NCBI RefSeq assembly: GCF_001911425.1
Contig: NZ_MPPL01000001.1
Coordinates: 3,636,255 to 3,700,254 of the forward strand
DNA length: 64,000 bases
DNA from: Mucilaginibacter polytrichastri
GTDB taxonomy: Bacteria > Bacteroidota > Bacteroidia > Sphingobacteriales > Sphingobacteriaceae
Direction: 5' to 3'
A program made the position numbers and the translations under genes. How positions within the stretch are numbered: the first letter of the stretch is position 1; each line of letters starts with the position of its first letter. The notes under the pieces are model-generated. The model worked only from the letters and a program-made list of their open reading frames with translations, did no database searches and was not told where the DNA came from. Below, in pieces: positions 19,409 to 29,059 of the stretch.

Positions 19409-19616
19409 ATAAATTTAATGCTTGAAAATTTTAATGGAATATGCTATTTGTTAAACAGCACGATGAAATTTAAGCGACCTGCGATCCCTAATTAAGGTTG
19501 AAATAATAACTTATTGCCTGCAGGCCGTTTATATTACCATTGGAGTAATGCCTTATGTTATAAGGACATTACGAAGATAAGATTTTTGTTAGACAAACCA
19601 GAAGCTTGATATTATT

Positions 19617-19740
19617 CCCCCTTGGGGAGGGAAATAAAATACTCATCTTGTCATTCCGAACGTAGTAATGAATCTTCTTCGATAAGCAAATCGGCTTAGC
19701 ATGGCGAAGAAGATCCTTCGCTATCGCTCTGGATGACAAA
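19617..19740. repeat. Dispersed repeat, family C copy 1, beside a C-rich fragment
   Basis: A pair of arms, TTGTCATTCCGAACG at 19648 and GCTCTGGATGACAAA ending at 19740, enclose AATCTTCTTC and GAAGAAGATCC segments. The same pattern occurs at 34071 and 45461. Just upstream, 19617-19634 is a short palindrome of the CCCC/GGGG type seen in family D. This sits in the 367-base gap 19409-19774, which otherwise holds nothing named. Confidence 0.7.
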
Positions 19741-19774
19741 ATAAGTAATCAAAGCTTTGCATTGATTCTAGTAA

Positions 19775-21532
19775 CTATTTCTTCTTCAGCATCAACTCGC
19801 TGATATATTTAACAGGCGCGCTGCCATAGCCCAGGAATTTTTCGTTGAAGTCCTTTAGCTTAAACAGCTTATCGCCTACTTTCTTTTTATAGGCTTCGCG
19901 CAGGTCTATGATCTCTTTGTAGCCGCTGTAGTAGCTGGTTAATTGCACGCTGGTTACGCTTACACGCTTCCATTTGTTGTCAGCTTCGGCTTGCTGCTGG
20001 AAAGCCTCATGGGTCAGCATTTTAACTACCTGTTCTTTGGTCATGGTGCCGGTGTGTACGCTGTAGTCAACTATGGTATTACAAACCGAACGCAGGTTCC
20101 ATTTGTACCACATCAGCCACATTTCGGGTTCATTATTACCGTAGCCGTTTTCCAGCATCATTTGCTCGGTGTATACGGCCCAGCCTTCTATCATGGCCCC
20201 ATTACCCAAAATAGACTTGATTAAACTTGGCGATTTGTTAGCGTAAACCAGTTGCGTATAATGGCCCGGTATAGCTTCGTGAATACACAAGATCTGTAAA
20301 ATGTACTGATTGTACTCGCGCAGGTAGCTTTCGGCTTTTGCAGCAGGCCAGCCACTGAGGCTCCCCACGTTAAAATAAGTATTCCCGGTTTTATCATAAG
20401 GGCCCGGCGAAGTTACCGAAGCACCGGCAACACCAGCCATGTAAGCCGGCTCTTTACGCACTACCAATGGTTTGGATGGATCTATATACAGCAGATCTTT
20501 GCTCTTCACAAAAGCAGTAAGTTTTGGGATCTGCGCCGAAATAGCCGATTGAAACTCATCCGGCTGCACATGCTTAGCAGACAGTGTATCTATCATCTTA
20601 CCAATCAGTTCCAGCGTATCTGTTGGCATGGCTGCTTTGCCAAAATATTTAGGCCAAAGCTGCTTACTGTATTTGGCCATCTCTTTATGCAGATATTTTT
20701 TGCGTTCTATAGCGGCATTATAGATCTGCTGCGGTGTGCTGGCAGACTGTACTTCGTACTTAAATTTATCCTGGTACAGCTCCTTACCCAAACGGAAACT
20801 GCGGGGATGGTCATTCTTCATGCCCTTTAACCAGGCAGCATATCCCTTTATGGCATCGGCAGATAGCTTGGCCCTATCCAGCATCTTTTGCTTTTCGGGT
20901 TGAGGGATGGTGGTTTTCTTCAATGAGTCTGCAAAGTCCGACTCAAAAACCGATACCCCGCCGGTATGCTGATCTATCGCCAAAGCAGTTAGCTCGGCAA
21001 CCGGGTTTTTAAGTTGCTTTTCGGCTTCTTTGTAGTAAACCGGGATGTTAAGCATCTTCATATAAAAATTACGCAGGCGCTTATCTAAGGGCTCGTATTT
21101 CTCATTCAATATAAAAGCGAACGTACCAATCACATTATAGGCAGATGGGTCCCACTCGTATGCTTTTTCCTGCTGCAGCCCCCACTGGGTATACTGCATC
21201 TGGTTTTCCATCAAATGGTAATCAATTTTCCCATTATCAGTCAGGCTGTTTAAGTCGAAGTTACCCAGCGAGTCGAGCGTTTTGCGGGTAAAGGTAAGCT
21301 GCTTTTGGCGGCTGTCTGCATTGGGAATAATCAGGATGCTATCATATTTATGGTAGCCAACCTGCGTAGCCAAATCAGGGTTAATTTTCCATAAACCGTC
21401 TAAAAAACGTTCTTCATATGCGCCAAAGGCCGTACTATCTTTCTGTTGCGGTGCTACACCTGCGCCATCTTTTTTACAACCTATAAAAAAGGTAAGCGCC
21501 GCTGCGACTATTAAAACTGACTTTTTGATCAC
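19775..21532 (-). CDS. DUF885 lipoprotein, metallopeptidase-like
   Basis: 585 residues with a GTG start. Lipoprotein signal (VAAALTFFIGC, Cys19) indicates an anchored extracytoplasmic protein. The DUF885 family shows a HEAIPGHYTQ motif (HExxGH-type zinc site) and, further on, a MIEGWAVYTEQMM segment, both present here. These proteins are related to peptidases of the M2/M3-like metzincin group, so peptide hydrolysis is likely but unproven. Its divergent partner is the DinB gene across a 139-base gap. Confidence 0.88.
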   Translation of the reverse strand: MIKKSVLIVAAALTFFIGCKKDGAGVAPQQKDSTAFGAYEERFLDGLWKINPDLATQVGYHKYDSILIIPNADSRQKQLTFTRKTLDSLGNFDLNSLTDNGKIDYHLMENQMQYTQWGLQQEKAYEWDPSAYNVIGTFAFILNEKYEPLDKRLRNFYMKMLNIPVYYKEAEKQLKNPVAELTALAIDQHTGGVSVFESDFADSLKKTTIPQPEKQKMLDRAKLSADAIKGYAAWLKGMKNDHPRSFRLGKELYQDKFKYEVQSASTPQQIYNAAIERKKYLHKEMAKYSKQLWPKYFGKAAMPTDTLELIGKMIDTLSAKHVQPDEFQSAISAQIPKLTAFVKSKDLLYIDPSKPLVVRKEPAYMAGVAGASVTSPGPYDKTGNTYFNVGSLSGWPAAKAESYLREYNQYILQILCIHEAIPGHYTQLVYANKSPSLIKSILGNGAMIEGWAVYTEQMMLENGYGNNEPEMWLMWYKWNLRSVCNTIVDYSVHTGTMTKEQVVKMLTHEAFQQQAEADNKWKRVSVTSVQLTSYYSGYKEIIDLREAYKKKVGDKLFKLKDFNEKFLGYGSAPVKYISELMLKKK

Positions 21533-21671
21533 TTGGGTAGGGGTTTAAAATCGAGCATAAACTTAAACATTTACGTTAAATATTTATAATTACTACCATT
21601 GTGTAAAAACAGCTTTACAATTACAACGCAACTATTACCAATTAACATTGTTAACCTACAAATAAAAACCA

Positions 21672-22145
21672 ATGGATAAACAACATAATATATTAATTGA
21701 CGAACTGGTTAAATTGTTGCGCGGCGGCAGTGCCCATGCCTCGTTAAAAGATGCCATTAAAGATTTACCGGCCGAACTACGCGGTGTTAAACCCTATGAT
21801 CTTCCCTACAGTATCTGGCAACTGGTAGAGCACATCCGTATTGCACAATGGGATATGCTGGAGTTTAGTCGCGACCCTAACCACCAATCGCCGAAATGGC
21901 CGGATGGTTATTGGCCCAAGGAAGCAGCCCCGGCCGATGAAACTGCCTGGAAAAACGCCATCCACCAAATTGACCTCGACCTCGAAAACTTTATCAACCT
22001 GATTCAGCAAGATGATATCTACAAAGAGCTTTCGCATGGCGACGGGCAAACTATTTTGCGCGAGGCCCTGCAAATGGCAGATCATACCAGCTATCACATC
22101 AGCGAGATCATCATTATTCGACGCTTGTTTAAGGCATGGAAATAA
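21672..22145 (+). CDS. DinB family protein
   Basis: 157 residues, four-helix bundle by pattern. The DinB-like metal ligands are probably the His in LVEHIRIAQWD (about residue 52) and the His pair in MADHTSYHISEIIIIRRL. Members include bacillithiol-dependent transferases. A bacillithiol biosynthesis gene, bshC, is present at 43851, which makes that role worth testing. It is followed by a strong hairpin at 22166 shared with the convergent hydrolase gene. Confidence 0.82.
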   Translation: MDKQHNILIDELVKLLRGGSAHASLKDAIKDLPAELRGVKPYDLPYSIWQLVEHIRIAQWDMLEFSRDPNHQSPKWPDGYWPKEAAPADETAWKNAIHQIDLDLENFINLIQQDDIYKELSHGDGQTILREALQMADHTSYHISEIIIIRRLFKAWK

Positions 22146-22165
22146 GAAAATTTATATTATAAAAC

Positions 22166-22207
22166 TAAAATGCCCCTTACCAAAATAGCTTTATAAGGGG
22201 CATTTTA
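22166..22207. terminator. Bidirectional terminator
   Basis: A 14-base stem (TAAAATGCCCCTTA against its exact or near reverse complement) encloses a loop of about 14 bases. It lies between the convergent DinB and alpha/beta hydrolase genes and has A/T runs on both sides, so it serves both. Confidence 0.78.
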
Positions 22208-22224
22208 TTATAGCGTTATTTAAA

Positions 22225-23532
22225 TTATTTCAGCTTATTAATAAAATCTACCACGCCGGTAACCAGCTCGGGTTTAATTGGGAGGTCGGGCTGGCTGTAG
22301 GTGGCCAGGTTTTTATCTTTATCAGCAGGCGCGTCCTTTAATACATGATTCATGTTGGGGATAATCAGCAAGGTAGCTTCCGTTTTAGCCTTTTTCAGTT
22401 TATCAGCTTCTTCTGTTTTTATCTGTAAATCTGTTGTACCCTGAACGATCAATATCGGCATTTTTAACTTTTTGATCTCCCTTAATGGGGCATACCTCAT
22501 CCATGATAACAGGAAAGGCTGTATGCTTGGGCGTACATACGGATATAATGAGGCATCTACATCGGGCTGCAATTTACCCTTGCGGGCCAAACTGTCTACA
22601 ATATTTCCAAACCGGGTAGAGATATAATCAGGCAAAGCTTTTACCTGGTCTTTTAATAAATAATAAGCAGGCTGTGCGGCACCACCAACAGAAATAAAGG
22701 CACTCACCGGGTTTTCTGCAGAAGCAAGCATCCCAACTAATGAGCCTTCGTTGTGGCCAAATACAATTATTTTAGAAAAACGGGTATCATCATGCAGCTT
22801 ATTAATCAGGCTCATGGCATCCTCTGCATAATCTTCTATCCGCAATTGATCTTCTTTAGTACTGCTAGTGCTTTCGCCTACCATACGCTTATCATAACGT
22901 AAACTGGCAATGCCGCTTTTGCTCAAGGCTTCGGCCAGTTGTTTATAGGCATTGGTGTTTAAACCCTGTTTAGCATTGTTGCCATTACGGTCTGTAGGGC
23001 CGGCACCGGCAATAATAAGTACCAAAGGCACTTTTGCAGCAGCATTGGCAGGCATGGTTAATGTGCCGGCAATGGTGCCCGAAAAACCTTTTACCGTGTA
23101 AGCAGATTCGCCGAGCGATGGGTCAACATTTAACAGTTTAAGCGCTTCGGCAGCTTTAGCAGCGTCAGATGGGCTGGTATAGTTATCAAAAAGTAACCCT
23201 CCCATCTGGTCTTTATCGTTAAGGCTCACTTTCATGGCCAGTACAGATTTGGTAAAGCTAACCTTATAAGTGGCTATATTTTTATCAATACCCACAAATG
23301 AGATTTGCTGCAACCGGCCCAATTGCGATTGAAGCTGATTAATCATCACCTGGTTTTTATCCTCAGGCAAGGCAGTACGCACTTCGGGCGCAAACATATT
23401 AAATATACTATCGGGCTGGTTAAGGTTATAATATTGCTGAAAACGGGTAATAGCAACCTTATAATTCTTAGGCTCAGACTGGGCATGTGCATTTACTGCA
23501 ATCACAATAAATACTAAAAGCAATTTCTTCAT
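22225..23532 (-). CDS. Alpha/beta hydrolase with DUF3887 domain; nucleophile Ser replaced by Asn
   Basis: 435 residues with a signal peptide (NAHAQS). The N-terminal about 110 residues look like DUF3887. The rest is an alpha/beta hydrolase. The usual nucleophile elbow GHSxGS reads GHNEGS at residues 259-264, so position 261 is Asn rather than Ser. The oxyanion-side motif LIIAGAGPTDRNGNN and the late Asp/His segments (GTTDLQIKTEEAD, PNMNHVLK) are kept. The loss of the serine predicts a changed or missing hydrolase activity, if the base is correct. It is convergent with the DinB gene. Confidence 0.85.
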   Translation of the reverse strand: MKKLLLVFIVIAVNAHAQSEPKNYKVAITRFQQYYNLNQPDSIFNMFAPEVRTALPEDKNQVMINQLQSQLGRLQQISFVGIDKNIATYKVSFTKSVLAMKVSLNDKDQMGGLLFDNYTSPSDAAKAAEALKLLNVDPSLGESAYTVKGFSGTIAGTLTMPANAAAKVPLVLIIAGAGPTDRNGNNAKQGLNTNAYKQLAEALSKSGIASLRYDKRMVGESTSSTKEDQLRIEDYAEDAMSLINKLHDDTRFSKIIVFGHNEGSLVGMLASAENPVSAFISVGGAAQPAYYLLKDQVKALPDYISTRFGNIVDSLARKGKLQPDVDASLYPYVRPSIQPFLLSWMRYAPLREIKKLKMPILIVQGTTDLQIKTEEADKLKKAKTEATLLIIPNMNHVLKDAPADKDKNLATYSQPDLPIKPELVTGVVDFINKLK

Positions 23533-23752
23533 TCTTGTACTTGTATCAGGGGCGAAGTTAATTATACTTCATCAAAATTAATCATTTAACTAAAGGTCTT
23601 ATTGCCGGCTTAAAATCTAGTAAAATAAGTCTCAGTTAAATAATTTGTAACCAAATTAAGATAAAAACGTAAAAAACGGACTTGTATGTCAGAAACTTAT
23701 TATATTAAATTTTTAATTTAGCGAACCAGACCGCACAATACTAAGTTTTTGG

Positions 23753-26197
23753 ATGAAAAAAACGTTTACTTTTCTATTATTGCTCATTCTAGCCAGTATT
23801 GTTTACCATACCTATGCTCAAACTAAAATCTCCGGGCTTCAGGGTAAAATAATTAATGAAAAAGATGCCGTTGCCGAAGCTGCTACTATTCTATTAAGGC
23901 GCTTTCGAGATTCGGCCATGGTTCAATCAACCATCAGCAATAATAATGGCGTTTTTGAATTTAACGGTGTAAAGCCCGATAAATACATTTTACAGGTCAC
24001 TAAAACAGGCTATCACAAAATGGTGAGTGGCCCTTACCTGGTTACTGCAGGCCGCATTATTATTATAGACCCCATTAAACTACAAATAGCTGAAGTTAGT
24101 TTGCGCGAGGTTGTGATAACCGATAAACGTAAATATTACGAAGTAAGGCCCGATAAAACCGTTTTAAATGTAGACCGGAGCATACTGGCAAGCGGCTCAA
24201 CAGTATTTAATATATTAAGCACTTCGCCCGGCGTAAAGGTTAACGGCAGCGGCGATATATTTTTACGTGCCGGGCTAAGGGCTACCATATTTGTAAACGG
24301 CAAACAAATACGTTTAGAAGGCGACGACCTTACCGCTTACCTGCAAACCCTGGCCACTGCAGATGTAGAGCAAATAGAACTGATCCAAAACCCAACCGCA
24401 AAATACGATGCAACAGGTAGCGGGGGTATTATTAACGTGATATTAAAAAGGGGCAAAAACGTTGGTTTTAATGGCAATATAACCACCAACGCCGATTATG
24501 GCACTTTTGGAAAAGCCGGCGCTTCATTTAACGGCAACTACCGTACAGAAAAAATAAATGTATTTGGAGGCTTTGGTTATAAATACGTTAAAACAGACCA
24601 TACTATTAACAACCTGCGCAACGTAAACGCAGCCGACGTTACCACCTTTGATACCTATTATTACAATACCCAGCGCACACCTTCTTTTAACTACACCCTA
24701 GGTACCGACTATGCAATTAATGCTACCCACACCATCGGTTTTTTAATTAAAGGCAGCCATGAAACCAACCGGTTTGATAAAGCAACCAACAGCTACATGT
24801 ATTTTAAAGGTGTGGGCGATACCACCATCACTACCCTATCAAACTTAAAACGGTCGAGAGAAAACATTAATTACAATATTAACTATGCAGGCACACTTGG
24901 GCATACCAAACAAACCCTGAGTGCCGATGCAGATCTGTCTATCCTTAACCGGCATTCGTACGAGGATATAATTAGCAGTACCTATCCAACAGCGGCGGTA
25001 AACTCAAGCCCAAGCGTTTACAATAATGATACCTTGCGCAATGTTGCCCCTACCCGCATCATCAATGAATCTGTTAAGGTAGATTACAGCAACCCCATTA
25101 CTAAAAACAGCAGGCTGGAAGCCGGCGTAAAAGCAAGCTATGTAAAAAGCGATAACACCCAAACATTTAACGTACTGGTTAACAATATATTCCAACCTGT
25201 AAATATATTAACAAATCAGTTTTTTTACACCGAAAAAAAGGGAGCCGCTTACGTCAACTACGCAGGCACCAGCAATAAATTTAGCTATAATGCAGGCTTA
25301 AGGCTAGAGCGTACCATATCAGACGCTAATACGCAAACAGTGGGGGTTGATATTAAACGTACTTTTACCAAGCTGTTTCCATCTGTAAGGCTTACTTACA
25401 ATTTAGATCAGGCGCAGCAGCTTACTTTTATTTATAATCGCCGTATTGATCCTCCGGCTTATGAGAACCTTAACACAACCATATCTTACCAGGATAATTA
25501 TAATTACCGCACAGGCAATGCTTACTTAAAGCCACAGTATACCGATAATTTTGAATTAGCGTACAAGGGTAAATCAAACTACAGAATAACAGTACACGCC
25601 CTAACAGTGGCCGACTTTTTTGATTTCAGCTACTTTTTACAAAGTAACACAAGCAATATACTGGTTACAACCAAGCGTAATTTAAAAAGGGTAAACAACT
25701 ATGGCGCTAAATTGGATTTGCCGTTGCGACCGGCTAAATGGTGGGATATTAATTTCAACCCCGATTTTTCTTACTATCAGTTTAAAGACTATTCGGGTAA
25801 CTTAAATAAATGGTCTAAAGACTTGATTCTGGATCTTAGCCAGAATTTTGAGCTCACCAAAACCATCTCTGCAACTTTATACACCCATTACGAATCGGAT
25901 GTGTTTTATGGTATTTCTGATAATAAACCTGTTTTTTATGCAACGCCCGGCATCCGGAAGCAATTGTTTAATAAAGCGGGCAGTATCAGCTTTACCTGCA
26001 GCGATATTTTTAATACCCTGCGCGACCGCACCACCACTACTTACAGAAACCTGGACATTAGCACCTACGATAAAAAAGAAAGCAGGATTGCGCGCCTTAC
26101 CTTTGTTTACAACTTTGGCAAGCACACCGTAAAGGCAGCACGTAAGCATGCCGTTGGTAATAATGAGGAATTAAAACGAATGAGTGGCAGTAATTAA
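23753..26197 (+). CDS. TonB-dependent receptor-like outer-membrane beta-barrel protein
   Basis: 814 residues. Signal peptide (IVYHTYAQ), carboxypeptidase-regulatory-like domain at about 28-105 (GLQGKIINEKDAVAEAATILLRR), a plug domain containing NILSTSPGVKV and IELIQNPTAKYDATGSGGIINVILKRG, then a barrel to the C-terminus (FNYTLGTDY, TYNLDQAQQLTFIYNRR, ITVHALTVADF). This is the outer-membrane beta-barrel family 3 type. Ligand is unknown. It ends 4 bases into the convergent DUF1634 gene. Confidence 0.92.
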   Translation: MKKTFTFLLLLILASIVYHTYAQTKISGLQGKIINEKDAVAEAATILLRRFRDSAMVQSTISNNNGVFEFNGVKPDKYILQVTKTGYHKMVSGPYLVTAGRIIIIDPIKLQIAEVSLREVVITDKRKYYEVRPDKTVLNVDRSILASGSTVFNILSTSPGVKVNGSGDIFLRAGLRATIFVNGKQIRLEGDDLTAYLQTLATADVEQIELIQNPTAKYDATGSGGIINVILKRGKNVGFNGNITTNADYGTFGKAGASFNGNYRTEKINVFGGFGYKYVKTDHTINNLRNVNAADVTTFDTYYYNTQRTPSFNYTLGTDYAINATHTIGFLIKGSHETNRFDKATNSYMYFKGVGDTTITTLSNLKRSRENINYNINYAGTLGHTKQTLSADADLSILNRHSYEDIISSTYPTAAVNSSPSVYNNDTLRNVAPTRIINESVKVDYSNPITKNSRLEAGVKASYVKSDNTQTFNVLVNNIFQPVNILTNQFFYTEKKGAAYVNYAGTSNKFSYNAGLRLERTISDANTQTVGVDIKRTFTKLFPSVRLTYNLDQAQQLTFIYNRRIDPPAYENLNTTISYQDNYNYRTGNAYLKPQYTDNFELAYKGKSNYRITVHALTVADFFDFSYFLQSNTSNILVTTKRNLKRVNNYGAKLDLPLRPAKWWDINFNPDFSYYQFKDYSGNLNKWSKDLILDLSQNFELTKTISATLYTHYESDVFYGISDNKPVFYATPGIRKQLFNKAGSISFTCSDIFNTLRDRTTTTYRNLDISTYDKKESRIARLTFVYNFGKHTVKAARKHAVGNNEELKRMSGSN

Positions 26198-26583
26198 CCT
26201 CCGTGCCCTGTTAACATGCCGGTAATAATAATACACAACACCAGCAGTGTAATGCCCACATACAGATAGTCTTTTTCTATAATAAAGCCTATGGCAGAAA
26301 ATATGATCCTGACTACCGGTGTGGCTATCAGCAAAATAATACCTGCCTGTATAATTGCCCGGCCGCGGCCTGCCAGTATACCATGGAAAATCCCAGGCAG
26401 GGTATGCACAAAATCTGGCACGCCTTTAAAATCGTGGTAATCTATATGCTCGGTGCTGTGGCGGCTCAGGTAAATTACCCCGCCAATAAAAACAACAATC
26501 ATCGATACAAAAACCCCGATGCGCAACACCCAGCCAATAAGGGCTTCTATGTCGGTATCTTTAAATTTAGTTTGGTTTGCCAT
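26194..26583 (-). CDS. DUF1634 membrane protein
   Basis: 129 residues with three membrane helices (WVLRIGVFVSMIVVFIGGVIY, IIQAGIILLIATPVVRIIFSA, YVGITLLVLCIIITGML), the DUF1634 pattern. It lies 3 bases after the TauE/SafE gene on the same strand, a pairing often seen. A role as accessory subunit to the exporter is inference. Confidence 0.88.
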   Translation of the reverse strand: MANQTKFKDTDIEALIGWVLRIGVFVSMIVVFIGGVIYLSRHSTEHIDYHDFKGVPDFVHTLPGIFHGILAGRGRAIIQAGIILLIATPVVRIIFSAIGFIIEKDYLYVGITLLVLCIIITGMLTGHGG

Positions 26584-26586
26584 TGT

Positions 26587-27423
26587 TTAAATTTTACCGG
26601 TTAAACCATTGTATATCATTTGCCCGGCCAGTATGGTTACAATAACCGCAAATACCCAACGCAACCACCCCGATGAGGTAGATTTGACCAATATTTTAGA
26701 TCCCGTTAAAGCGCCCAGCAATACACCTATTACTACAGGCATAGCAAGTGCCGGGTCAATATATCCTCTTTGTAAATAAACCACCGCGCTTGCAGCAGCG
26801 GTAACACCTATCATAAAATTACTGGTTGTTGTTGATACCTTAAACGGGATGCGCATAATACTATCCATAGCCACCACTTTAAGTGAACCCGAGCCAATGC
26901 CCAGCAAGCCCGAGATAACACCGGCAAAAAGCATCATTACAAAACCGCCGCCTACTTTGCGTACACCATATTTTACTTCGCCATCGGCAGTGGGGTAGCT
27001 TCCGTTTAATTTGAGTTTTTCAGCCCAAACGCTTTCTGTCTGCAAAACAGTGGTATCTTTTTTACGCAGCGACATGATGGCCGAAAAGATAAGGATCACC
27101 CCAAATATTACAGCAATAATAGGTGCGTGGATCACCAACGAAAGCATGGCCCCTATCAAAGCACCTGTTGTGGTGGCAATTTCCAGAAACATCCCAATCC
27201 GCATGTTGGTTATCCCCTCCTTAACATAAGCCGCTGCCGAACCCGATGAGGTGGCAATAACAGATACCAGCGAAGCACCTATAGCATAATGGATATTTAT
27301 CCCCAAACCAATGGTTAATAAAGGGATAATAACCACACCGCCGCCCAGACCGGTTAATGAACCCAAAAGGCCTGCGAAATAAGCGCCCACCAGTATAATT
27401 AATGTTAAAACGAGTACCGACAT
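26587..27423 (-). CDS. Sulfite exporter TauE/SafE family protein
   Basis: 278 residues with about eight hydrophobic segments and the TauE duplicated GxGGG motifs: GSLTGLGGGVVIIPLLTIGLG near the start and GLLGIGSGSLKV near residue 180. The substrate is an organic or sulfur-containing anion in known members, but it cannot be told here. It is the first gene of a two-gene unit with DUF1634. Confidence 0.9.
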   Translation of the reverse strand: MSVLVLTLIILVGAYFAGLLGSLTGLGGGVVIIPLLTIGLGINIHYAIGASLVSVIATSSGSAAAYVKEGITNMRIGMFLEIATTTGALIGAMLSLVIHAPIIAVIFGVILIFSAIMSLRKKDTTVLQTESVWAEKLKLNGSYPTADGEVKYGVRKVGGGFVMMLFAGVISGLLGIGSGSLKVVAMDSIMRIPFKVSTTTSNFMIGVTAAASAVVYLQRGYIDPALAMPVVIGVLLGALTGSKILVKSTSSGWLRWVFAVIVTILAGQMIYNGLTGKI

Positions 27424-27549
27424 ATAGTGGTGATGGTGTTGAAGTTGCTAAAGTAATAAATACTTTTTTAGGCACCGGGTTTTTAGTGTAACGTTAATTT
27501 TAACTTTAAATTAGATAGAAATGGCTACTTTAACCGTTTATAACATCGT

Positions 27550-28917
27550 ATGAAAATCAAGTATTTCCTGTTTATAATATGCTGCCTGGTTAGTTGCCGG
27601 CTTTTTGCCCAAAGCAAGCTACCTGCTAATATGTTTTTACACAAGCTGCCCAATGGCCTGGATGTATTGGTAATTGAAGACAATAGCGTACCCCTGGCTA
27701 CTGTGATGATTACCTGTAAAAACGGCTCGTTTACCGAAACGCCTAAGTTTAATGGACTGAGCCATTTATACGAGCACATGTTTTTTAAGGCCAATAAAGA
27801 TTACCCCACTCAGGAAGATTTGATGAACCGCATCAGTGAGCTGGGGATTGATTTTAACGGATCGACCACTTACGAAAACGTGAACTACTTTTTTACCCTT
27901 CCAAGCGCTAATCTTAAACCCGGCTTAGAGCTCATGAACTCGGCCATCCGCTACCCGCTTTTTAACCCCGAAGAAATGGCTAAGGAAAACATTGTGGTTG
28001 ATGACGAGTTTCAACGCCATGAATCTACCCCGGCCTTTGCTTTAATTGATAGCATGGACCACCGCATGTGGGGCAAGCTGTACAGCCGCAAAAACCCAAC
28101 CGGTGACCATAATGTGATCCGATCTGCCACGCCTGCGCTGATGGATTCGATCAAGAATAAATATTATTACCCCAACAATTCGCTGCTTACCATTGCCGGT
28201 GCGGTAAAGCATGAAGATGTTTTTAACGAGGTAGCTACGATCTTTAACAGTTGGCCTGCCTCAACATTCGACCCTTTTAAAAAATGGCCGATACCAGAGT
28301 TTAAACCCCTAACCAAGGTGGATTATTTTGTGGTAAAATCCAGCCTCACCAATATTCCATTTATCCAGATGAGCTGGTTTGGGCCCGATACCCGTACCGA
28401 TATTCCATCTACTTATGCGGCCGATGTGTTCTCTTATATCCTCGACCAAAATTCATCTAAACTGAGTAAGGCGCTCATCCAATCGGGTCTGGCACTTAAC
28501 GTGGATTTTAGTTATTTAACCCTTAGCCATACCGGGCCAATTACCCTTACCGTGGTGCCTAACCCTAATAAGGTAGAAGCTTGCTTTGCCGAAATTAAGC
28601 ACCAGATAGCCCTTTGGGATACGCCCGATTATGTAACCGACGAACAGTTGGAAACAGCCAAACGCAAGCTGGAAATTAAACAGATCCGCGAAGCAGAGGT
28701 AACCAGCGATTTTACACAGGTACTTTCGTTCTGGTGGGCATCGGCTTCTATCGATTATTTTACGACCTATAATGATAACCTGAAGAAGATGACGAAGGAT
28801 AACCTGCGGGCTTATGTGCGTAAGTACATCATCAACAAACCATATTGTGCGGGCTTATTGATTAACCCAAACATGCAACAGCAGATAATGCCCGAAACAT
28901 TTTTTAAAGCAAAGTAG
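27550..28917 (+). CDS. M16 family zinc peptidase (active half)
   Basis: 455 residues, exported by a signal peptide (about MKIKYFLFIICCLVSCRLFAQ). The inverted zinc motif HxxEH is present at His72-Leu-Tyr-Glu75-His76, with a third-ligand candidate at Glu153 in VDDEFQRHES, about 77 residues later as expected. The C-terminal half is the usual inactive M16 fold. It stands next to an M16 protein without the motif, and the two probably form one heterodimeric or cooperating peptidase. Confidence 0.93.
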   Translation: MKIKYFLFIICCLVSCRLFAQSKLPANMFLHKLPNGLDVLVIEDNSVPLATVMITCKNGSFTETPKFNGLSHLYEHMFFKANKDYPTQEDLMNRISELGIDFNGSTTYENVNYFFTLPSANLKPGLELMNSAIRYPLFNPEEMAKENIVVDDEFQRHESTPAFALIDSMDHRMWGKLYSRKNPTGDHNVIRSATPALMDSIKNKYYYPNNSLLTIAGAVKHEDVFNEVATIFNSWPASTFDPFKKWPIPEFKPLTKVDYFVVKSSLTNIPFIQMSWFGPDTRTDIPSTYAADVFSYILDQNSSKLSKALIQSGLALNVDFSYLTLSHTGPITLTVVPNPNKVEACFAEIKHQIALWDTPDYVTDEQLETAKRKLEIKQIREAEVTSDFTQVLSFWWASASIDYFTTYNDNLKKMTKDNLRAYVRKYIINKPYCAGLLINPNMQQQIMPETFFKAK

Positions 28918-29059
28918 GTAAAAACGCAAGAGACGAGAATCAAGAAACAAGACAGAAACTCAGGAAACAATAATTCGGTTAATTCCTAGAAATTATCAAT
29001 TCGGGTTAAAGACAACAATTAATATTTTGTTAATCCTTAAATTCTATAAATTCTGATCA

